Counted from the stretch's first letter, positions 8,510-15,494 are shown. The stretch is 21,509 bases of DNA from an uncultured delta proteobacterium (GCA_903897985.1 CAIUDS010000324.1:1-21509), one strand, 5' to 3'. Translations and numbers: made by a program. Notes: generated by a model not told the origin, from the letters alone.

Positions 8510-8626
8510 TCCGCCAAGACTTCGGAGAAGGAACTCGCCCGCTACCGCTGGTATTCCGAACGCGCCATGAAGCAAGTCTTTGCCGGGTCCCTCAGCCGGG
8601 ATTTGAGCAAGAAAAAGACGAATTAA
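8510..8626 (+). pseudogene. 3' relic of a second type B carboxylesterase
   Basis: Starting three bases after the RCC1 stop, in a different frame, about 39 codons end at TAA 8624-8626 and read 'ELARYRWYSERAMKQVFAGS' then 'LSRDLSKKKTN'. This matches the C-terminus of the upstream esterase ('ELSRYRWFSERSMKQVFTGS' then 'LSRKSGEKETK'). At DNA level 8531-8599 matches 5745-5813 at about 60 of 69 positions, and the sequence after both stops also shares a 15-base block. The rest of the gene is absent, so an esterase paralogue once lay here and most of it was replaced or deleted when the RCC1 gene took the place. Confidence 0.85.
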
Positions 8627-8751
8627 CGCTTAAGAGGCGGATTTTTCACCGCAGAGTCGCAGAGAACGCGGAGAATTTCGGTTTGCTCTGAAACATGAAA
8701 TTTACAATCTGATTCAGCGCGAGGTGGTGACGCGTGCCATTATGTTTAAAT
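8627..8751. other. Short convergent intergenic region
   Basis: It contains 'CACCGCAGAGTCGCAGAGAA' type debris sequence and a block shared with 5936-5950. No terminator hairpin with a T-run was seen. Confidence 0.4.
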
Positions 8752-9609
8752 TCATATTTTATCTTTCCTGTTTAATAAGGGCTTATGCTTTTTGATAAGA
8801 TATTTCTCAATTTCAAATCTTCCAAATGTAATACAATGCGCGATAATTTTGCAACTACTCAAATATTCTGTGACCAAAGAATCCTCTAGGCTTGAAAAAT
8901 AACGTTTTTTCAATTTTATTGTTAGTAATTTAAATTCCAATATTTCTGTCCCGATATGTCTTCTAAGAGCTGAAAAATAAGTTCTCGTGCTATGTGTAGC
9001 ATATCTTTCACTTATATCCGAGCTTTCACCGATATAGATTAAAGAACCTTTGCCATTTATTACTAAATAGAGACCGGCAGATGATGGAACATGTGCATCA
9101 GGCCAGCATTGTTGCTTTTGGTCCCAAATAATCATTTCGCCTTGGGATAAAATGTCATGCGCATCTTTTTGAGCCTTGACCCAAATGCCTCCATGATCCT
9201 TAATGGTGGATTTTTCTCTTTTGCCAATCTGAAATTTATTGAATCGCGTTGGTATATTCACAATCCCAAATTCCTCAACTTCTTTTCTACCAATATCTGT
9301 CTCTATGACCTGAGCCTTAAAATCATCAATTTTAAGAAGTTTAGCGTGGGTGCCTTGCCTATAGGCTTGCATATAATTTTTATAAAAAGATGATATTTTT
9401 GGGTTAAATTGTTGTTTGAGCCTATTCGAAAGATTATCCGCTTCTCCTATATAATAGGATATTCCTGTTTCTGAAATTATATAGTTGCCTGACTTTTCGG
9501 TATGAATATCTTGCCAATTTATTTCCGGCGATCTAAGAAGAAGATGGATTGCTTCAGACAATAAATCTTCAGAATATCTTTGGCAAAAGGCCCAGTCAAT
9601 TCTTTCCAT
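8752..9609 (-). CDS. Tandem GIY-YIG domain protein (putative nuclease)
   Basis: 285 residues, strikingly AT-rich compared with its neighbours. Two GIY-YIG modules are visible. The first has 'GNYII' at 41-45, 'YYIGEA' at 52-57, Arg63, Glu112 and Asn124 ('PTRFN'). The second has 'GLYLV' at 179-183, 'IYIGES' at 191-196, Arg202, and the canonical 'E..LI...KP.LN' ending with Glu268 and Asn280. The Tyr, Arg, Glu and Asn that make the GIY-YIG active site are thus present in both copies, so both could bind metal and cut DNA. Known single-domain relatives include UvrC, homing and restriction nucleases. No methylase or other partner gene adjoins it. The composition suggests horizontal acquisition. The start ATG at 9609 has a weak GAGG upstream. 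Confidence 0.75.
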   Translation of the reverse strand: MERIDWAFCQRYSEDLLSEAIHLLLRSPEINWQDIHTEKSGNYIISETGISYYIGEADNLSNRLKQQFNPKISSFYKNYMQAYRQGTHAKLLKIDDFKAQVIETDIGRKEVEEFGIVNIPTRFNKFQIGKREKSTIKDHGGIWVKAQKDAHDILSQGEMIIWDQKQQCWPDAHVPSSAGLYLVINGKGSLIYIGESSDISERYATHSTRTYFSALRRHIGTEILEFKLLTIKLKKRYFSSLEDSLVTEYLSSCKIIAHCITFGRFEIEKYLIKKHKPLLNRKDKI

Positions 9610-9909
9610 TTACTGTACCCTCACAGCACTACGTGCCATTCGGGTCAGCCCCAGACATCCTCTTTCGCCATCATCCTTCGCTAGAGCTCCGGATAGTAGA
9701 AGGCTACGGAGGACAAGCAAGACATTTCTCGCACTTTTTGCGCTTAGAGCACGCACAAAAATCATCCCTCTCCTCTTCCCATCGTTTCCCGGTCCTCCCC
9801 AATTCAGGCGGCATTAAATTAACAGCTTTTTAAATTAACTGCTGGTCAAGATTATGCCGGCATTTGAAAACTTTGTCAAATGTGAAGCGCGAGCATGAGG
9901 TTCGAGCAG

Positions 9910-10019
9910 TCGCGACTAAAGTCGCTCGCACGATTTTGATTTGATAAGAGCAGATATTTCTAAGGGATGTCAAAAAAAGCTGTAAAAAGACAACTTCGTG
10001 CGAGCGACTTTAGTCGCGA
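9910..10019. repeat. REPIN-like inverted pair of REP sequences
   Basis: Positions 9910-9933 and 9996-10019 are perfect reverse complements (24 of 24) separated by 62 bases. Each arm itself contains the small hairpin GCGACT-AA-AGTCGC followed by TCGCAC. The same core (GCGACTAAAGTCG, then T-CCGCAC) recurs at 12460-12483 beside the RAYT gene. Two inverted REPs with a short spacer are the definition of a REPIN, which RAYT enzymes mobilise in trans. Confidence 0.8.
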
Positions 10020-10585
10020 TTTCTATCGCTTTTCGCTCTTCGCTGTTAACTTAAACCAAACAAAAGTGCAAATTTTGCATAGTCTTGCAATTCACTGAAT
10101 TATAAGCGGAAAAATTATTTTTTCATTTTTTGTTTGGTCTAGGTTGACAAATGTGTATCGGAGGTGAAGGGGTGAAAGGTTGAAAGTTGAAAGGAAAATC
10201 AATGAGTTACAGCCGATTTTGCCCTGAAAAACCTATGTAACAATTTTCCTATATATAGGGGGAGCTCGCGTTTTCAACGCGAGGGTTCCTGGTTTCTTGT
10301 TTCTCGTTTCTGGTTGGAATTCAAACCATAAACCAGAAACCATAAACTTAGAAACCGAACCGGTTCTTTTTCTTCAATGTTCGCTCTTTCATTGCGACTG
10401 AGCGACCTTGCCGCGAGTTCGGGCATGGGGGATGTGGCGGTTGTAACTAACCGCCATTTGCGTCTTGCCATCTGCCCTGCTGTTCTTGCGTCTGGCGGAC
10501 AACGACTCCGGATGGGCCCAGCATCTGACAACAAACCTGATGCCCCCGGCAATGCAAGCGGTTCTTTCTCAATTGCGTCCCACGG

Positions 10586-11037
10586 CAAGGGCGTAGCCCT
10601 TGACCTCGGTTTGGCGCCACCTTCGGTGGGCGCCTAACACCGAATGAATCTTTCTTCTCTGTGTTAATCTGTGTTAATCGGTGGATGAATTTCCGAGGCT
10701 TTCGTGGGTAAATTTCAGCGCGACTGGACGACATAGGACTCGGAAGGCTGTTAGCCTTTCAGACTCTTGGACGACCGAATCATCATTGGTCCAGGCACAA
10801 GGGCATAGCCCTTGACCCCGGGGTTTGCATCGTGCACGATGTGGAAAAAGGGGGTCCAGGGACAAAGTCCCTGGCAGGACTGGTCCTGCAAAAAAAGTAT
10901 GCGGCCCTTTGAATCAACAAAAGACGGTTTTTACGGGGAAGGAGTATGCAGAGCGCGAAAAATGCAAACGATTGAAATCTTTTGATTGTGTGCAGATCCT
11001 TATCCATTTTAGCGGTCGCGGGACAGGAATGTCCCGC
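10586..11037. repeat. Cluster of eight short palindromes
   Basis: Hairpins read by eye: 10586-10602 (CAAGGGC-GTA-GCCCTTG); 10613-10634 (GGCGCCACC-TTC-GGTGGGCGCC, one bulge); 10742-10760 (AAGGCT-GTT-AGCCTT core); 10798-10814 (CAAGGGC-ATA-GCCCTTG); 10828-10841 (CATCGTGCACGATG); 10856-10874 (CCAGGGAC-AAA-GTCCCTGG); 10874-10889 (GCAGGAC-TG-GTCCTGC); 11018-11037 (GCGGGACA-GGAA-TGTCCCGC). The first and fourth are near-identical copies including the flanking TGACC. None is followed by a T-run in a useful place, so they are not simple terminators. They look like several REP families lying together. Confidence 0.7.
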
Positions 11038-11123
11038 CGCACCAACAAGAATATACTTCCGCACGAACGCTCGCACCGGCAGGAATTCGCATAAACGCTG
11101 AAACTTGATAAAATGTAAGGTTA

Positions 11124-11587
11124 ATGACGAATCAGTTATTGATCGTATTTCTGGGCGGGACGCTGCTGCTGCTCTACGGGGTGCGGATCGCGGGGAAGGG
11201 CCTGGAAAAGGCCGCGGGCCGCGAGATCAAGAGTGCGCTCTCGAGCCTGACCCGGAACCGGGTTTTGGGTTTCCTCACCGGGGTCGGCATCACCTTCCTG
11301 CTCCAGAGCAGCGCGGCGACCACGGTTTTGCTGGTGAGTTTTGTGGACACCGGCTTGATGCAGGTGGCGCAGACCCTGGGGGTGATCCTGGCGCGGACAT
11401 CGGCAGCACGCTCACCGTGCAATTGATTTCCTTCCAGCTCGGCGATTACGCCATCGGGATCGTGGGGCTGGGGCTCTTGATCATGTTTCTTTCGCGGGCG
11501 GAGGCGCGCAAGGCCTTGGGCCAGGGCATCTTCAACCCTGATCCATCTTCTTCTTCTTCCTTTCTCCGCCCATCTACAATAATTTAA
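11124..11587 (+). pseudogene. Na/Pi cotransporter (PNaS family), frameshifted and truncated
   Basis: The first frame reads 'LLLLYGVRIAGKGLEKAAG', then 'ALSSLTRNRVLGFLTGVGIT', then 'FLLQSSAATTVLLVSFVDTG', the hallmark QSSAATT region of bacterial Na/phosphate symporters (NptA/YjbB type). At about 11390 the expected 'VILGADIGST' breaks: 'GATCCTGGCGCGG' lacks one G. Beyond that the protein continues in the next frame as 'GADIGSTLTVQLISFQLGDY', then 'AIGIVGLGLLIMFLSR'. Homology ends at about 11540 and the frame stops at 11587. The family is usually over 500 residues, so only the first 130-150 remain. It is therefore a dead gene with two lesions. Confidence 0.85.
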
Positions 11588-11908
11588 CATAGGGTCAGTG
11601 TCTCAGTCATGTTGACACAATTCAATGTCACTTTGTACCTGATCATCGGCATAGCGCTTCTCCTTTTCTTCTGGAAGAAGTGCACACCTTTTATTGCGAC
11701 ATTTCAAGATTGCCGTGACCCTAGTCTGGAATTTCCTTCGGCCCCAAAGACCATCCGAGCAAAGATAAGCTGATCGGAATGGTGTCATCGCCCTGCTGCC
11801 TCCATTCATATTGCTCAAATGGAAAATTGCGGGGGGATGATGTTTTGCGGGAAGTCGGTATCATAGGGATGATCGAAACCGAGTTCACGAGTTTGGGAGG
11901 ATGAGGAA
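11588..11908. other. Intergenic region after transporter remnant
   Basis: No recognised gene. A 54-codon plus-strand ORF (11609-11773, 'MLTQFNVTLYLIIGIALLLF') has one hydrophobic segment but no clear ribosome-binding site, and I do not call it. TAGGGTCA near 11591 and TGACCCTA near 11716 form a short inverted pair. GGGAGG at 11895-11900 serves the next gene. Confidence 0.35.
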
Positions 11909-12487
11909 ATGAAGATGGTTGCGCTGATGGGCAGTCCCCGCAAGCGGGGCAACACGGACCTGCTGGTGGAGGCCTTTTTCGCGGGGGCGAAGTCAAAAGG
12001 GGCGGAGGTGGAAAAGGTCTGGCTGAATGACCTGCGCATTCACGGGTGCCAGGCCTGCCTGGCCTGCCACAAGACCGGCCGGTGCCGGCAAAGGGACGAC
12101 ATGACCGGGGTGTATGAACGGCTGCTTGCTGCTGACTTTTGGGTGCTGGCCACGCCGGTTTATTGGTGGGGCCCCACGGCCCAGCTCAAGACCGCGATTG
12201 ACCGCTGGTATTGCCTGTGCTACGGCGAGCAGCCCAAGCTGCTCAAGGGCAAGAAAATGGTCTTGCTCACTACCTGCGCGGACGAGCCCAAGGTGGCCAC
12301 GCCCTATTTGCGGGGCATGCTCAAGCAGGCCATCGGTTTTTTGCAAATGGAATGGGCCGGCGAAATTGCGGTCCAGGCCGGGCCCAAGGGAGAGGTTGCG
12401 AAAAAGCCGGCCGAACTTGCCCGGGCCCGAGCACTGGGAATCAAGGCGGCCGGGGGGAAGCGACTAAAGTCGTCCGCACAGTGTTGA
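11909..12487 (+). CDS. Iron-sulfur flavoprotein / NADPH-dependent FMN reductase family
   Basis: 192 residues, flavodoxin-like fold. 'GSPRKRGNTDLL' at 8-19 is the FMN phosphate loop. Cysteines 47, 50, 53 and 59 form the compact CX2CX2CX5C motif of the archaeal/anaerobic iron-sulfur flavoprotein (Isf) group, which holds a 4Fe-4S cluster. 'ATPVYWWGPTAQLKTAIDR' is the conserved flavin-side motif. It probably handles electron transfer or reduction of oxygen species or quinones in an anaerobe; substrate unknown. GGGAGG lies 8 bases before the ATG. The last residues 'GGKRLKSSAQC' and the stop codon are read from a REP sequence (12460-12483), so the natural C-terminus has been replaced by mobile DNA. 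Confidence 0.88.
   Translation: MKMVALMGSPRKRGNTDLLVEAFFAGAKSKGAEVEKVWLNDLRIHGCQACLACHKTGRCRQRDDMTGVYERLLAADFWVLATPVYWWGPTAQLKTAIDRWYCLCYGEQPKLLKGKKMVLLTTCADEPKVATPYLRGMLKQAIGFLQMEWAGEIAVQAGPKGEVAKKPAELARARALGIKAAGGKRLKSSAQC
12460..12483 (+). repeat. Left REP sequence of RAYT unit
   Basis: GCGACTAAAGTCGTCCGCAC followed by AGTG. It matches the REPIN arms at 9.9-10.0 kb and, inverted, the right REP at 13038-13065 (10 of the 10 outer bases CCGCACAGTG are identical, and CTAAAGTC is shared). It overlaps the end of the flavoprotein gene. Confidence 0.8.
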
Positions 12488-12530
12488 ACGATGCTTTGAT
12501 TTTATAAAAATAAATGAGAAAATCGTGCTC

Positions 12531-13013
12531 ATGAGCGAGGAGGAGGTCAAGGGGTCGCAGAGATTGAGCCGGCACCGGCTGTCCTTTCCGGGGTTTCTCT
12601 ATTTCATCAGCACCGCCAAGGCCGAAACGGCGTCGCGAATTGATCGTCCCGAATTCTTTGCCATCGTTTCCGCGGAGCTGGCGCATATGAAATCGTAACA
12701 CCTGCTTGATTGCCTCGCCCTGGTTTTGATGCCCGATCATTTGCATATGAGCATCCGGCTGGGTGCGAAGGAGAGTCTGAGCCAGACCCTCAAGTTGTTC
12801 AAAGGCCGCACCGCATACCAAATGAACCAACTCCACCAGACCTCGGGCTCGATCTGGTATCCGGGCTTCCATGACCGCATGATCCGTTCCGCCGAAGACC
12901 TGGCCGGATATTTCAACTATGTCCGCTTCAATCCCGTTAAAGCCAAGTTGGTTAGCGCTTCCTCCGACTGGCCCTGCCTCCTCATCAAAGACGAAATCTA
13001 TGAACTGCTCTGA
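12531..13013 (+). pseudogene. REP-associated tyrosine transposase (RAYT, Y1_Tnp family) with in-frame stop
   Basis: Reading from ATG 12531, the frame gives 'RLSRHRLSFPGFLYFIST', then 'RIDRPEFFAIVSAELAHMKS', a TAA at 12696-12698, and continues in the same frame with 'HLLDCLALVLMPDHLHMSI'. The 'MPDHLH' piece is the HUH metal-binding motif; further on 'SIWYPGFHDRMIRS' and 'YFNYVRFNPVKAKLV' are the typical RAYT C-terminal blocks, the latter with the likely catalytic tyrosine. The full frame is 160 codons, normal for the family, but the internal TAA splits it, so the enzyme is probably inactive unless the stop is read through. It is framed by inverted REP sequences. Confidence 0.85.
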
Positions 13014-13037
13014 TTAAAAGCTGTCATTCAAAATCAT

Positions 13038-13065
13038 CACTGTGCGGGAGACTTTAGGCTCCCGC
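13038..13065 (-). repeat. Right REP sequence of RAYT unit
   Basis: CACTGTGCGGGAGACTTTAG followed by GCTCCCGC. Its reverse complement aligns with the left REP, sharing CTAAAGTC and CCGCACAGTG. Internally it forms the hairpin GCGGGAG/CTCCCGC. It lies between the RAYT gene and the converging DMT gene. Confidence 0.8.
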
Positions 13066-13069
13066 TTTG

Positions 13070-13088
13070 CGGCGAATGCCATTCGCCG
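13070..13088. repeat. Palindrome at the end of the DMT gene
   Basis: CGGCGAATG-C-CATTCGCCG is a perfect 9-bp stem with a one-base centre, directly abutting the DMT stop codon at 13089. Without a T-run it is not a classical terminator, but a stem there may protect the transcript end. It resembles the palindromes at 10.6-11.0 kb. Confidence 0.65.
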
Positions 13089-13928
13089 TTACGAAGTGGC
13101 TGCCAGCTTGGGGCTGGTAGTGAGGAGGATGACGCCGGAGACGATGATGGCGACGCCGAGATATTGGACCGGGAGGAGGATGGTGCGGAAGGTGAAATAT
13201 TCGACCAGGAGCGGGGTGAGGATGATGAAGGAGTTGATGGTGGGGACGACGAGCACGGCCTTGCCCTTGAAAAAAGCCACCTGGGTGAGGACCAGGGCGC
13301 AGGTGGCGCTGGTCAGGGCGAGATAGGCATAGATATTCGTGAGCTGGCCCAGAAAGCTTCCGGCCGATTTGACCAGGGCCATGTCGCCCAGGATCATGGC
13401 CAGACCGATGCAACTCCCGGCGATCAGGCCGAAGCCGAAGCCCCAGATTTTGTGGAAGCGGGTGGAGAGGACAGCCAAGGCTGCGAAGACTATGGCCAGC
13501 GCCGCGACCACATAGATGAAACCGGTGAGGTCATATTTCTGTGCTCGGGTGAGCGGCTGATTGAAATAACCGATGATGCCGGTGCCGAGGATGATCAAGG
13601 CGGAGCTGAACACCTCGCGGAAACCGATGGCTTCTTTGAGGACCAGGCCGGCGTAAAGCAACAGCGCGACCAGGCCGATCCCGCTCAGGCTGGTGATGAT
13701 GGACGACTTGTCGGTGAATTTAAGGGCCGCGGAATAAATGGGCGCGGCGGCCGTGGTGATCAGGATCCCGATCAGCCAGATGATGAAATCGCGGCGGTCC
13801 GGGGGCCGGAACATTTGCCGGCCTTTCTTGAGCACCGAGATTTTCTGCTTCTGGATTCCCTTGCCCACATTCATCATGATTGAGCCGGAAATCCCGAGGA
13901 TCAGTCCGATGGCCAGTCCCTGGTCCAT
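13089..13928 (-). CDS. DMT-superfamily transporter (EamA/NIPA-like)
   Basis: 279 residues with about eight or nine hydrophobic helices: 'GLAIGLILGISGSIMMNVG', 'DFIIWLIGILITTAAAPIYS', 'GLVALLLYAGLVLKEAIG', 'VFSSALIILGTGIIGYF' and 'GFIYVVAALAIVFAALAV' among them. The 'LGISGSIMMNVGKG' start and 'GDMALVKSAGSFLG' in the second half recall the duplicated organisation of drug/metabolite transporters. Substrate unknown; NIPA-type magnesium or EamA-type metabolite export are both possible. The ATG at 13928 lies six bases after the SDR stop, and GAGG overlaps that stop, so the two genes are likely translationally coupled. It is the last gene of the minus-strand cluster. Confidence 0.8.
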   Translation of the reverse strand: MDQGLAIGLILGISGSIMMNVGKGIQKQKISVLKKGRQMFRPPDRRDFIIWLIGILITTAAAPIYSAALKFTDKSSIITSLSGIGLVALLLYAGLVLKEAIGFREVFSSALIILGTGIIGYFNQPLTRAQKYDLTGFIYVVAALAIVFAALAVLSTRFHKIWGFGFGLIAGSCIGLAMILGDMALVKSAGSFLGQLTNIYAYLALTSATCALVLTQVAFFKGKAVLVVPTINSFIILTPLLVEYFTFRTILLPVQYLGVAIIVSGVILLTTSPKLAATS

Positions 13929-13934
13929 GTTGCC

Positions 13935-14753
13935 TCAGGAAAACCGCTGGTAGATGCCGAGGTTGCGGGACTGGGCGAACAGGACCGCGCGCTCGACGAA
14001 ACCGGGAAATAGCCGGGAGACCACCGCGCCGATTTTTCCGATCGGGGTCATGACCACTTTGGCTTTCCGTTTTTCGATCAGGCGGATGATCAGGTCCGCG
14101 GCATAAGCCTGGGAATGGTGCGCGGGCCGGTCCGGCGGCGAGCCGGTCCCGTCCGGGCGCAGGATTCTCTTTTCCGGGTCATGCTCGGTAAAGCCGAGAT
14201 AGACAATGCCGACATGAACACCCAGAGGGTGCAACTCCAGCCTAAGTGATTCACAGAGTCCCTTCAGGGCGCCCTTGCTCGCGCAATAGATGGACGAGCC
14301 GGGCACGCCGAACAGGCCGACGATGCTGGAGATGAACACCAGGTGGCCTTTCGAGCTTTTGAGGAACGGGATGGCCGCGCGCGAGAGATAGATGCTTCCC
14401 ATCAGGTTGGTCTCGGCCACCTGCCGGATCACCTCGATGGAAAGGTCGGCGAAATTTCCGCGCATGGATATGCCGGCGTTGTTGACCAGGATGTCCAGCC
14501 GGCCGAAATTATCAACCGCGGCCTGGACCATTTTCTGCGCATCGTCCCAGTTCGACACATCCCCCACCACCGAGACCACCGAACCGCCCAGGGCCTTGAG
14601 TTTGGCCTCGGAATCGAGCAGCCGCTTCTCGGTCCGGGCCGTGATCACGACCTTGGCCCCGGCCTCGACCAGCTTCCGCGCCAGCGCAAACCCAACCCCC
14701 CGGCTCGCGCCGCTGATTAGTGCAACCTGGTCCTTGAAATAATCCTTTCTCAT
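13935..14753 (-). CDS. Short-chain dehydrogenase/reductase (SDR)
   Basis: 272 residues, classical SDR. The cofactor motif 'SGASRGVG' is at 14-21, Arg40 following 'VVITA' suggests NADP preference, 'NNAG' is at 91-94, the catalytic serine is probably Ser143 ('FISSIVG'), and 'YCASK' gives Tyr156 and Lys160. All catalytic residues are present. The C-terminal extension with 'IGKIGAVVSRLFPGFVERAV' is like that of SDRs acting on lipids or retinol-type substrates, but the substrate is not certain. The start fits the family ('FKDQVALISGAS') although no clear ribosome-binding site precedes it. It sits between the HepT toxin and the DMT transporter on the same strand. Confidence 0.9.
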   Translation of the reverse strand: MRKDYFKDQVALISGASRGVGFALARKLVEAGAKVVITARTEKRLLDSEAKLKALGGSVVSVVGDVSNWDDAQKMVQAAVDNFGRLDILVNNAGISMRGNFADLSIEVIRQVAETNLMGSIYLSRAAIPFLKSSKGHLVFISSIVGLFGVPGSSIYCASKGALKGLCESLRLELHPLGVHVGIVYLGFTEHDPEKRILRPDGTGSPPDRPAHHSQAYAADLIIRLIEKRKAKVVMTPIGKIGAVVSRLFPGFVERAVLFAQSRNLGIYQRFS

Positions 14754-14811
14754 TTTAATGAAATCGCCGGAAGTGAATAGGCGCAGTTCCCGGGAATTCC
14801 GGCCTCAAAAA

Positions 14812-15186
14812 CTATTTTTCCTTTTCCCCTTTCGTAAGCTCCAATTCCAATTGATCCAAAGACGGGAGCACGGATTTGATTGCTTTCTTCAAGGGAAGCA
14901 GTTCTTTCTCAACCACCTGCCAAACCTGATTAAGATCAACCTCTTCATAATCATGGATCAAGACATTGCGCAGCGCGGTCATTCCCCGCCAGGGAATTTC
15001 CGGATGGGATGCCCGATATTCTTCGCTGATCCTTCCGGACGCCTCTCCCATCACTTCCAGATTTCGGATAACCGCATCCTGGATCACCGGATCCCCGAGA
15101 AAAGTTTCTTTGCCCTTGGCGGTGTAGTTCAAAATCCTTTCGATCCGCTCCAGAATTTGCGCCAGATAAACCCGAGGGTCTTTCAT
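14812..15186 (-). CDS. hepT: HepT-like HEPN ribonuclease toxin (DUF86)
   Basis: 124 residues, all-helical. 'RNVLIHDY' at residues 73-80 is the RX4HXY HEPN RNase motif with Arg73, His78 and Tyr80 intact, so the toxin should be catalytically competent. The start overlaps the end of the partner gene by four bases (ATGA type), typical of a coupled toxin-antitoxin pair. HepT cleaves RNA (tRNA in studied members) and is neutralised when MntA attaches AMP groups next to the HEPN site. The charged tail 'ELTKGEKEK' is poorly conserved. The module is inserted between metabolic genes of one strand. Confidence 0.9.
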   Translation of the reverse strand: MKDPRVYLAQILERIERILNYTAKGKETFLGDPVIQDAVIRNLEVMGEASGRISEEYRASHPEIPWRGMTALRNVLIHDYEEVDLNQVWQVVEKELLPLKKAIKSVLPSLDQLELELTKGEKEK

Positions 15187-15494
15187 AAAGGCCTGGCCTC
15201 GCCCAGGATGCGGCGTCTAAGGAGCCAATAGATGCTCGCTTCCGTAACCACATCCACCTTTCGGCCCAGGAGTTCCTCCAAATCCATCAGCAGTTCGCCT
15301 CGGTCGAAAAGGCTCCGCTCCGGCTCCATATCCACCAGAAAATCCACATCGCTCTCCGGCCCCGCTTCTCCCCGGACCACGGACCCGAATACCCGCACAT
15401 TATGAGCGCCATGGCGCTCGGCTATGCGCAGGATCTCCTCCCGCTTCTCCTGCAATAAATCCTTGATCCCCATGTCAGACTCTATTATATCCAT
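15183..15494 (-). CDS. mntA: MntA-like minimal nucleotidyltransferase antitoxin
   Basis: 103 residues. 'VFGSVVRGEAGPESDVDFLV' contains the GSX10DXD nucleotidyltransferase signature (Gly37-Ser38, Asp49, Asp51), and a third acidic position 'KVDVV' follows near residue 79. In the MntA-HepT family this enzyme AMPylates the HepT toxin. The ATG at 15494 has a poor ribosome-binding site; an in-frame ATG at 15473 ('MGIKDLLQEK') is an equally reasonable start and fits the usual family N-terminus better. It lies 27 bases after the epimerase stop. Confidence 0.88.
   Translation of the reverse strand: MDIIESDMGIKDLLQEKREEILRIAERHGAHNVRVFGSVVRGEAGPESDVDFLVDMEPERSLFDRGELLMDLEELLGRKVDVVTEASIYWLLRRRILGEARPL

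Larger units (their letters stand above)
9610..11123. other. 1.5-kb gene-free region rich in palindromes and degenerate repeats
   Basis: No ORF here shows a recognisable domain. From 9610 to 10260 the DNA is AT-rich like the GIY-YIG gene and contains a REPIN-like pair. From about 10260 it holds near-repetitive text ('AACCAGAAACCATAAAC', 'TCTGTGTTAATCTGTG') typical of decayed intergenic DNA, then a cluster of hairpins at 10586-11037. It ends at the Na/Pi cotransporter remnant. Confidence 0.5.

Noticed and set aside
10856..10900. Terminator at the double hairpin
   Set aside because: It is followed by A, not T, on the plus strand and by no T-run on the minus strand, and no gene ends there.
10586..11037. 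CRISPR array
   Set aside because: The palindromes are not direct repeats of one length and there are no uniform spacers or cas genes.
11609..11773. Small 54-codon membrane ORF
   Set aside because: It has one hydrophobic stretch but no ribosome-binding site, no recognisable family, and lies among decayed DNA.
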